Shown here: positions 1-5,862 of the stretch, in pieces | Layout: each line of letters opens with the position of its first letter | How positions within the stretch are numbered: the stretch's first letter is position 1 | NCBI GenBank assembly: GCA_030639305.1 | Contig: DAOWCY010000306.1 | Coordinates: forward strand, 1-5,995 | Source of the DNA: JAGLQA01 sp023135565 | Lineage (GTDB): Bacteria > Acidobacteriota > Aminicenantia > UBA2199 | DNA length: 5,995 bases | Reading direction: 5' to 3' | Translations under genes and position numbers: made by a program | Notes under the pieces: generated by a model | What the model saw: the letters and a program-made list of their open reading frames with translations, nothing else | Told to the model about the DNA's origin: nothing | Database searches by the model: none

Positions 1-122
1 AGTGGAAAGGGGTCACTGGGTAGTGGAAAGACACTGATCGGCCAGTGGAAACGGGTCACTGGGTAGTGGAAAGACACTGATCGGCCAGTGGAAAGGGGTC
101 ACTGGGCAGTGGAAAGGGGTCA
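1..122. repeat. Helically phased AGTGGAAA array (43-bp tandem repeat)
   Basis: The motif AGTGGAAA begins at 1, 22, 44, 65, 87 and 108, so the steps are 21, 22, 21, 22 and 21 bp, or two DNA turns each. Two motif types alternate: copies at 1, 44, 87 and 108 are followed by (G/C)GGGTCA, and copies at 22 and 65 by GACACTGATCGGCC. The larger period is therefore 43 bp, with units at 1-43 and 44-86 that differ by one base (G9 versus C52) and a third unit that diverges after 106. The array runs off the left edge, so its true copy number is unknown. All of this is read directly from the sequence. Confidence 0.95.
1..122. mobile_element. Probable end of an IS21-family insertion sequence (partial)
   Basis: IS21-family elements end in 5'-TG...CA-3' and carry several repeated transposase-binding sites near each end. 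Here six repeated sites stop at 122 in GGGGTCA. Read inward from that edge, the sequence is TGACCCCTTTCCACT, beginning with TG as expected. Unique sequence starts at 123. The istA/istB genes would lie to the left, outside the window, and the other end and any target duplication cannot be seen. The assignment is an inference from layout and from memory of similar ends. A regulatory repeat array not linked to any IS is the main alternative. Confidence 0.5.
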
Positions 123-160
123 ATATTCAATGATCAATGGTTCAAGAAAAGAGAAGATAA

Positions 161-211
161 CACCCCTTATAGGGTGGGTGCGCCGCACCCCCGCGGGCTT
201 GACTTTTTTTT
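161..211 (+). other. GC-rich palindrome cluster followed by a T8 run
   Basis: Three inverted repeats follow one another: CACCC/GGGTG (161-165 with 172-176), the 15-bp palindrome GGGTGCGCCGCACCC (176-190, 7-bp arms around one base), and CCCGCGGG (190-197). Eight T residues follow at 204-211. This could be the terminator of a transcript coming from the left, but 13 bases separate the second stem from the T run, so it is not a standard intrinsic terminator. The T run also lies in the spacer of the promoter proposed at 199-227. Confidence 0.3.
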
Positions 212-227
212 GCCGGTGTAGTACAGT
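199..227 (+). promoter_or_regulatory. Candidate sigma70-type promoter for the TIR-CHAT-STAND gene
   Basis: TTGACT at 199-204 matches the -35 consensus at five of six positions. TACAGT at 222-227 matches the -10 consensus at four of six. The spacer is exactly 17 bp. Transcription would start near 234, leaving a leader of about 150 nt before the start codon at 384. No better pair was found between the repeat array and the gene. It is a prediction from motifs alone. Confidence 0.45.
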
Positions 228-283
228 GTTTTTCTTAAGACCAAGCTTGAAAAAAAGCCACCTAACAGTGGGATATCGAAACG

Positions 284-301
284 TGTACAACATGTTGTTC
301 A
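284..301. promoter_or_regulatory. Palindromic candidate operator in the leader
   Basis: ACAACATGTTGT at 287-298 is a perfect 12-bp palindrome. Extending it to 284-301 keeps eight of nine arm positions paired, with only the 286/299 pair mismatched. It lies about 55 bp after the predicted transcription start and 83 bp before the start codon, where a dimeric repressor could block transcription. I cannot assign it to a regulator family. A second small inverted repeat, GCCAT/ATGGC with a 3-base loop, follows at 307-319. Confidence 0.3.
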
Positions 302-370
302 TTACCGCCATGTAATGGCACAAAGAGGTATTCAACAGGAAGAGGTTGGTTTTTTACCTGCCGGTTGAGT

Positions 371-378
371 GGAAGAGG
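371..378 (+). promoter_or_regulatory. Ribosome binding site that fixes the start at 384
   Basis: GGAAGAGG ends 5 bases before ATG 384, a good Shine-Dalgarno position. An in-frame GTG at 369 would add five residues (MEEAI). It has only pyrimidine-rich sequence upstream and would swallow this site. The protein's first conserved element, the TIR strand HIFISH, begins at residue 4 when ATG 384 is used. I therefore prefer ATG 384. Confidence 0.75.
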
Positions 379-383
379 CAATT

Positions 384-3300
384 ATGAAAAAACATATTTT
401 TATTTCTCATTGCAGCAAAGATGACGAATTCGTCAAAGCCCTGCGCAAAAGCTTAGAAATCCAGGAGTTACCAACCTGGGACGATTCCCGGTGCATGCGC
501 AGCGGGGACGATTTGGAGCCGGGATTAAAAGAAGCTATCGAGCAAGCACGGGCTTTTATCTTAGTGCTCACCAAAGATACCTTTAATTCCGCCTGGGTGC
601 TAAAAGAAACCAAATATGCGCGGCAGATGCGCAAAGAAAAAGGGAAAGAAAAATACCCGCTTATCCCGCTAATGCTGGAAGGGATAGAACCCGCTGCTTT
701 AAACCTCTATTTCGAGCAAGAGAAAGTGGGCATCAAAATAAAAGTTGGCGCGGGCGGCGTTAATGAAGCCATGCCGCAAATCCTGGTGGCTTTGGGCTTA
801 CGCGAACCGGAAGACATCCAGCCTATGCTCAACCCCGAAACCGAACCTTTAGAAGAACTGCTGATAGAACTCACCGATCTAAAAATAACCACACGAAAAG
901 GTAAACGCCGGGCTGGGGCTACAGCGCAGATAACCTATCTGCCCGCCGAAAAAGGAAAGCGGGAAGTACAGAGCGACAGCCGTTTCCAGTTCAGCGCGCC
1001 TTTAGGCCCTATCGAAAAAGAAGAGTTAAGCTGGTATTTAGAGCGCTACTATTCGTGGCCTGTGGGGGTATTTAGAGAGCGGGCGCAGCAGGTGGAAAAA
1101 CAACTGCCGCTGTGGGGCAAGCAGCTTTACGAGGCGGTTTTTGTCAACCAGTCGGTGCTTAATGTGCTGGCAGCCTGGGAAACATCCGAAAGCAAAGCGG
1201 CGCGGCGGTTCACTATTTTCGTGGATTCGCGGCCCATAATAGAGCGCGGCACAAAGAAAAAATCCAAAAAACAATTGCAAGCGGAGGAAGCGGCGGCGCT
1301 GCTTTTGGGCTTGCCCTGGGAACTGCTGCACAACGGCAAAGAGTATTTATTCCAGGCTGTTAGGGCGGTGCAGGTGCGGCGGCGACTGCCTAACAAGCAT
1401 CATTTAGAAGGGATGGTTTCCGAACCGCCCATTCGTATTTTGTTGGTCAGCCCGAGGCCTGAGGACGACAGCGCCGGGTATATCGACCACCGGGCCAGCG
1501 CTCTGCCTTTAGTGACTGCTTTAGAGCGCTTAGGAGCCGCTGCGGAACTGACTTTTCTTGCTCCGCCTACTTTCCCGGCGTTCAAAGCGGAATTAGAGCG
1601 GGCCCGGCATACGGGCGTTCCTTATCATGTGGTGCATTTCGACGGCCATGGAGTATTTAGCAAAGAGGCGGGTTTGGGCGCTTTATGTTTCGAGAACCCG
1701 GAAGACGAAGAGAAGTTGGAAAAACGCCGTTCGCAGGCTATTAATGCCCCCGAATTGGGCGAATTAGTTCGTAAGTTTCGTATCCCCTTGATTTTTTTAG
1801 AAGCCTGTCAAACGGCTCAAGCGGAGGAAACCCCGACAGCTTCAGTGGCTGCTGCTTTATTGGAAAAAGGCGCGGCTTCGGTAGTGGCTATGAGTCATTC
1901 GGTTTTGGTAGTGACGGCCTGTCGTTTTGTACAGGCTTTTTATGAGCAGTTGGCAGCCGGGACGCGGGTTGGGAAAGCTATGTTAGCCGGTCAGCAGGCT
2001 TTACAGGAGGATCCTTTCCGGTTGAAAATATTCGGGGCCGGGCGGTTGGAATTGCAGGACTGGTTTGTGCCTGTTTTGTACCAGGAGAAGGAGGATTTGC
2101 AATTGTTGACGCGAATTCCTTCGCGGCCTATCGAAGAGATCGACAGGCAAGCTTTGGAGAACCGGTTAGGGGCGTTACTCCCTACCCCGGCGCATAAATT
2201 TGTGGGGCGCAGCCGGGAGTTGTTGAAATTGGAGCGGCTGCTGCATAGGAAGTCTTATGCCGTGGTATGCGGGCAGGGTGGAGAAGGCAAAACTACGTTG
2301 GCTGTGGAGTTGGCGCGCTGGATGGTGCGCAGTAATCGTTTTTACAGGGCTGTATTTGTTTCTTTGGAGAAGATTTATGATCTACGTACTGTGGTGGATC
2401 AGGTGGGCGGGCAGTTGTTACCGAAGTATTCGGTAGCTGAATATGACGACCCTGATCCTTTGGGTAAAGCTATGCAGCCCATCGAAAGACAATTAAGAGA
2501 AGACCGTACTATAATTATTTTCGACAACATGGAAAGCATTTTGCCGACCGGCGCTGAAAATGGCGCTCATGAAAAGTTTTTGGAGGTGTCGAAACCTTTT
2601 TTCAAAAAGCGGACGGCGTCCGCAGCCTATGAGGGGCCTGGAGGTCATATATCCGACCATGATGAACAACAAAATATTTCTCATTTTGAACCTGAAGTTC
2701 TGGCTGCTTTTTTTGTTCTCTGTGAAAAGTTATTAAAAAAAGGCGACACGCGGTTAGTTTTTACTTCGCGGGAAGCGCTGCCCGAACCTTTTGCTGCCGC
2801 ACCCCAGGTGATTACTCTCAGCCGGTTGTTTAGGGATGATGCCATCGACTTAGTGCATGGAGCCATGAAAGCCGCCGGTTTTACGCCCAAAGAGGATGAT
2901 AAAATCAAAGCCCAGCCGGAGGTGGAGGCTTTGGTCGAGGCGGTGAATTGTCATGCCCGCAGTTTGGCGCTGTTAGCTCCTTATATTAATGAGATGGGCG
3001 TAGAGCGGACCACGGAGAACATAGGCCGCATCATGGCCGCGCTGCAAGAAAAATACCCGGATGAGAGGGAGCGGTCGCTTTTTGCCAGCTTAGAGTTGTC
3101 GCTGCGCCGCCTGCACCCAGGGATTAGAGAAAAAATTAAGCCTTTAGGCGTGTTCCACGGAGGCGCGCATATTTATCCTTTACGTCAGGTATTGGAATTA
3201 AGCAAAAAAGATAGAGATTTGCTGGCTGTGGACCTGCTAAAAACCGGGCTGGTGGAGTCGATGCCTTATGGTTTTCTCCGTTTTCATCCGGCCCTGTGCC

Positions 3301-4877
3301 CCTACCTGCGCCGGGAAATGGACGAGGAAACGCTGGCCGGGAGCACAGCCCGCTGGGCAGAAAGCATGAAACAATTGAGTGATCTTTTATACTGGCAGCA
3401 ATCTGAAGATACCCAACTCTCCGCTACATTAACACTGCTGGAACTGCCCAACCTAATGCGCCTGTTAGAGTATGTGCGGGGGCAGGGCGACGCGGAGGCA
3501 ACAGTAAACCTGGCAGCAAGGCTGGAACAACTAATCGCAAGATTAGGCAGGCCGCGCCTGCTGGCCCGGATAGCAGCTATTCGCGCAGAAGAGTCGAAAA
3601 ACTTGCCGGATTGGAGCAATACCCGGTTCAAATCATATAGGATGCAGATCGAAAGGTTATTGGCCGGCGGCAATTTTCCCGCAGCTTTGCAAGAGGCGCA
3701 ATCCCTGTTGGACAAATCTTTATCAGCCGGGGAAGAGCCGTACCCCGAAGCAGCTTACAATACAGCGGTGGCTTATGTACTGTTTGGCCGTGTGCTAAAG
3801 AAGGTAGGCGCAGCCCAGGCTGCGCTCGAGCCAATCGAAGAAGCCTATCGCCGTTTCCAGGGTCTGGCAGACCGGGGTAATAAAGATGCTGCCCGGATGG
3901 TTTCGGCTGCACTCGCAGAAAAAGGAGATTGCCTGTTCTTTCTTGGCCGTTTGGAAGAAGCAGCGGCGGCTTATGAAGAAGGAATACAGATCGACGAAAA
4001 ACGAAAAAGCTTTCGAGATGTGGCCGTAGGAAAAGGCCAGCTCGGCACAGTGCGCAAAAATCAAAAACGCTATGATAACGCTCTCAAAGCTTATGATGAA
4101 GCCTTAAAAATTTTCGAAAATCTCGGTGAACCGGCCTCGGTTGCTACTATCCACCACCAGGTTGGCATGACGCAGCAGGAAGCCGGGCGTTTCGAAGCTG
4201 CGGAACATGCCTACCGGCAGGCGCTCTCCATCAGGGTGCAGCATAATCTAAAAGCGGAGGAGGGCGCTACTTTAAACCAACTTGGCAATCTTTACGATAA
4301 AATGAATCGTTTAGAGGAAGCTATCGTCTTTTATCAGCAGGCAGCGGATAAGAGTGTTGAAATTGGTGACAGAGCAAAAGAAGGGCTTCGACGCAATAAC
4401 CTTGCCGACACATTAATCAAACTCAAACGTTACGACGAAGCGCGCCGGGAGATTCTACGAGCTATCGAATGTGACAAACCCTACGGCCATGCCGCTGAAC
4501 CCTGGACAGCCTGGGCCATAAAATGCAACCTGGAAAAGGCCCAGGGCAACCGGGAAGCAGCGGAAGAGGCACGGCGGCAGGCCATACAACTTTACTTAGA
4601 CTATCGCCGCGACGGTGGGGAGAATCATAATCCCGGCGGGCGACTGTGTCTTGCTTTCCTGCAAGCCATGCAGCAGGATAAGAAAGACGAAATGGCGGCT
4701 ACTTTAGAAAAGCTGGCAAGTGCTCCTGGGACGCCTCCACTATTTAAAAAATTAGTCGAAAAACTCCAGGCCATGCTGGGCGGCTCCCGCGACCCCGGTC
4801 TGGCTGAGGACCCGGAATTGGACTATGATGATGCTGCGGAGATCAAGTACTTGCTGGAGAAGCTGGGGGCTCTGTAG
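384..4877 (+). CDS. TIR-CHAT-STAND NTPase-TPR protein (probable immune or conflict effector)
   Basis: This 1497-residue predicted soluble protein has no signal peptide or membrane segment. Residues 1-140 form a TIR domain, with FISHCSKDDEF at the first strand and NSAWVLKE carrying the candidate NADase Glu75. Residues about 155-260 are a linker with strands then helices. CHAT, a caspase-like protease fold, spans about 265-565, with LGLPWELL near 309, His422 in HFDGHG and Cys475 in LEACQTA. A STAND NTPase occupies about 604-870: Walker A GQGGEGKTT 630-638 (Lys636), Walker B TIIIFD 709-714, and sensor-like FTSRE 793-797. A winged-helix-like region follows (about 890-985), then about eight TPR-like helix pairs (1083-1409) and an acidic tail. 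In STAND proteins the repeats sense a trigger and the NTPase oligomerises; here that would activate NAD+ cleavage, proteolysis or both. This role is inferred, and phage defence is plausible but unproven. The frame is intact. It has its own leader and no co-directional neighbour. Confidence 0.96.
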   Translation: MKKHIFISHCSKDDEFVKALRKSLEIQELPTWDDSRCMRSGDDLEPGLKEAIEQARAFILVLTKDTFNSAWVLKETKYARQMRKEKGKEKYPLIPLMLEGIEPAALNLYFEQEKVGIKIKVGAGGVNEAMPQILVALGLREPEDIQPMLNPETEPLEELLIELTDLKITTRKGKRRAGATAQITYLPAEKGKREVQSDSRFQFSAPLGPIEKEELSWYLERYYSWPVGVFRERAQQVEKQLPLWGKQLYEAVFVNQSVLNVLAAWETSESKAARRFTIFVDSRPIIERGTKKKSKKQLQAEEAAALLLGLPWELLHNGKEYLFQAVRAVQVRRRLPNKHHLEGMVSEPPIRILLVSPRPEDDSAGYIDHRASALPLVTALERLGAAAELTFLAPPTFPAFKAELERARHTGVPYHVVHFDGHGVFSKEAGLGALCFENPEDEEKLEKRRSQAINAPELGELVRKFRIPLIFLEACQTAQAEETPTASVAAALLEKGAASVVAMSHSVLVVTACRFVQAFYEQLAAGTRVGKAMLAGQQALQEDPFRLKIFGAGRLELQDWFVPVLYQEKEDLQLLTRIPSRPIEEIDRQALENRLGALLPTPAHKFVGRSRELLKLERLLHRKSYAVVCGQGGEGKTTLAVELARWMVRSNRFYRAVFVSLEKIYDLRTVVDQVGGQLLPKYSVAEYDDPDPLGKAMQPIERQLREDRTIIIFDNMESILPTGAENGAHEKFLEVSKPFFKKRTASAAYEGPGGHISDHDEQQNISHFEPEVLAAFFVLCEKLLKKGDTRLVFTSREALPEPFAAAPQVITLSRLFRDDAIDLVHGAMKAAGFTPKEDDKIKAQPEVEALVEAVNCHARSLALLAPYINEMGVERTTENIGRIMAALQEKYPDERERSLFASLELSLRRLHPGIREKIKPLGVFHGGAHIYPLRQVLELSKKDRDLLAVDLLKTGLVESMPYGFLRFHPALCPYLRREMDEETLAGSTARWAESMKQLSDLLYWQQSEDTQLSATLTLLELPNLMRLLEYVRGQGDAEATVNLAARLEQLIARLGRPRLLARIAAIRAEESKNLPDWSNTRFKSYRMQIERLLAGGNFPAALQEAQSLLDKSLSAGEEPYPEAAYNTAVAYVLFGRVLKKVGAAQAALEPIEEAYRRFQGLADRGNKDAARMVSAALAEKGDCLFFLGRLEEAAAAYEEGIQIDEKRKSFRDVAVGKGQLGTVRKNQKRYDNALKAYDEALKIFENLGEPASVATIHHQVGMTQQEAGRFEAAEHAYRQALSIRVQHNLKAEEGATLNQLGNLYDKMNRLEEAIVFYQQAADKSVEIGDRAKEGLRRNNLADTLIKLKRYDEARREILRAIECDKPYGHAAEPWTAWAIKCNLEKAQGNREAAEEARRQAIQLYLDYRRDGGENHNPGGRLCLAFLQAMQQDKKDEMAATLEKLASAPGTPPLFKKLVEKLQAMLGGSRDPGLAEDPELDYDDAAEIKYLLEKLGAL
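2547..2687 (+). other. Atypical segment between Walker B and the sensor motif of the NTPase
   Basis: Residues about 722-768 separate the Walker B/ESILP segment from the helix leading to the sensor motif RLVFTSRE. From memory, related CHAT-linked NTPases have a much shorter connection here. The segment is polar, rich in Lys, Glu, His and Gly, and shows no recognised motif. At DNA level it contains a GCGGAC-GGC-GTCCGC hairpin (2609-2623) and a TGGAGGT direct repeat (2581-2587 and 2639-2645). It keeps the reading frame. It could be an inserted loop or simply a variable linker. Confidence 0.4.
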
Positions 4878-4896
4878 ATTACTGCGGACTTTTTTT

Positions 4897-4923
4897 ACCA
4901 CGAAGCACACGAAGGGCACGAAG
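4897..4923. repeat. Three CACGAAG units at 9-bp period
   Basis: CACGAAG occurs at 4899-4905, 4908-4914 and 4917-4923, separated by the 2-base spacers CA and GG. The array sits in the 74-bp gap between the two convergent stop codons. Similar CACGAAG/CTTCGTG runs occur, from memory, between genes in many unrelated bacteria. Their role is unknown to me. A 6-bp inverted pair, CTGCGG 4882-4887 and CCGCAG 4941-4946, flanks the array but is short enough to be chance. The T7 run at 4890-4896 has no stem before it, so I do not call it a terminator. Confidence 0.8.
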
Positions 4924-4951
4924 AAAGCGGCCAGTACAGCCCGCAGCAGGT

Positions 4952-5671
4952 TTACTTGCCGAGCAAGAAAAAATACTCCTGGTTGCCTTTCCTGCCTTTG
5001 ACCCCGGCGGGCGTTTTGCCTAAAACAGAAAAACCTATCCGCTCTATTTGCTTTTCTAAACGGCTGAGGACAGCGGCTGCTATTTTTGTTTCTTTGATGA
5101 CTCCACCCCGGCCCACTTCCTTTTTGGCGGCCTCGAACTGCGGCTTTATCAAAGCAATAATCTTCGCCTGGGGAAAGACAGTAAGGGCAGGCAGGATTTT
5201 GGTCACCGAAATAAAAGAAACATCTATAATTATAATATCAGGCTCGATGCCTACATCCTCCTTTTTTAAATAGCGGGCATTGCCTTTGATCAACTTTAAA
5301 CGCTTATCCCGGCGCAAATTATAATCCACCTGGTCGATGTTCACATCGATACCCACTACGGCTTCCGCGCCACCCTTTAACACATAGTCGCTAAACCCGC
5401 CGGTGGATATGCCCACGTCTAAAAACTTTTTACCGGGGATGCCGACGGCAAAATCCGCGAAGGCTTTCTCGATCTTGAGAGCGCCGCGGGAAACATAAGG
5501 GCGTTTTTTTTTGATCTCGATGATGTTGTCCGGGCCGGTCTTCCTGTCGGGCCGGTACTCCACCTGGCCGTCTACCAGCACCTCCCCGGCCATGATGTAG
5601 GCTTTAGGGTTCTCCCCGGCCGGCAGCAGCCGGCGGGCGGTTATCTCATTATCGAGCCTGTTTTTTTTCAT
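4952..5671 (-). CDS. tlyA: TlyA family rRNA 2'-O-methyltransferase (S4 + FtsJ domains)
   Basis: The 239-residue protein has the full TlyA layout. An S4 RNA-binding domain covers residues about 4-60 (RLD..., AYIMAGEVLVDGQ at 24-36), then YVSRGALKIEKA, and a Rossmann methyltransferase domain with the SAM-binding motif FLDVGISTGGFSD (83-95). Lys66, Asp150 (IIIIDVSF), Lys176 (LIKPQFE) and Glu232 (NQEYFF) match the K-D-K-E catalytic set of FtsJ/RrmJ and TlyA enzymes, with spacing close to mycobacterial TlyA. Characterised TlyA proteins methylate cytidine 2'-O positions in 16S and/or 23S rRNA and affect capreomycin sensitivity; the older name hemolysin is likely a misnomer for most. The start is fixed: an in-frame TAA lies two codons upstream and the S4 domain begins at residue 4. 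It converges on the TIR-CHAT gene; the usual Firmicute neighbours (dxs, nadK, argR) are not visible. Confidence 0.95.
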   Translation of the reverse strand: MKKNRLDNEITARRLLPAGENPKAYIMAGEVLVDGQVEYRPDRKTGPDNIIEIKKKRPYVSRGALKIEKAFADFAVGIPGKKFLDVGISTGGFSDYVLKGGAEAVVGIDVNIDQVDYNLRRDKRLKLIKGNARYLKKEDVGIEPDIIIIDVSFISVTKILPALTVFPQAKIIALIKPQFEAAKKEVGRGGVIKETKIAAAVLSRLEKQIERIGFSVLGKTPAGVKGRKGNQEYFFLLGK

Positions 5672-5862
5672 TTTTTAGAATAGGACAAAATAGGAAAAAT
5701 AGGACCTATAGCGCTGAAAACGCTTTTGATTCTCATTAAACAAAAGTTTTGTTCAAACTTTTTTGAAGGTGCGGTGTGCCGCTGGCCCCCGGCAATGAAA
5801 CCAATGGGGGCGTCACCCGGCAGGGCCGCCGGAGGCAAAGTAATTTCATAATAGTTCTTCAT
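5668..5862 (-). CDS. Possible small ORF (64 aa) overlapping the tlyA start
   Basis: An open frame starts at ATG 5862 with GAGG eight bases upstream and ends in TGA, sharing ATGA with the tlyA start. The product starts MKNYYEITLPPAALPG. I recognise no family, signal peptide or membrane segment. The layout would suit translational coupling, because tlyA has no visible ribosome binding site of its own. Against it, the last third translates a run of AATAGGA repeats and palindromes that look non-coding (GPIFPIL), and the composition is not clearly coding. The frame could open further upstream to 5952, but that part covers hairpins and has no good start. It may be a leader peptide or a chance frame. 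Confidence 0.25.
   Translation of the reverse strand: MKNYYEITLPPAALPGDAPIGFIAGGQRHTAPSKKFEQNFCLMRIKSVFSAIGPIFPILSYSKK

Noticed and set aside
1..122. A CRISPR array, because of direct repeats with regular spacing
   Set aside because: The whole 43-bp unit repeats, including what would be the spacers, and the core motif is only 8 bp. There are no variable spacers and no cas gene.
88..315. A 75-codon frame starting inside the repeat array
   Set aside because: It reads through the repeats, the GC-rich palindromes and the predicted promoter. The product is low in coding character and resembles no family.
369..383. GTG at 369 as the start of the large protein
   Set aside because: There is no ribosome binding site before it. 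A good one lies just before ATG 384, and the conserved TIR sequence starts at residue 4 from that ATG.
3302..4064. Several open frames of 89-137 codons antisense to the TPR region
   Set aside because: They lie opposite a well supported coding frame. Their products are rich in Ser, Arg, Cys and Pro, as expected of shadow translations, with no domain or ribosome binding site.
4882..4896. A rho-independent terminator after the large gene, at the T7 run
   Set aside because: No inverted repeat directly precedes the T run. The nearest pairing is three base pairs, and CTGCGG pairs only with a site 53 bp away.
4956..5273. A 105-codon + strand frame opposite tlyA
   Set aside because: It is the shadow of a TlyA gene with all catalytic residues in place, and its product shows no recognisable motif.
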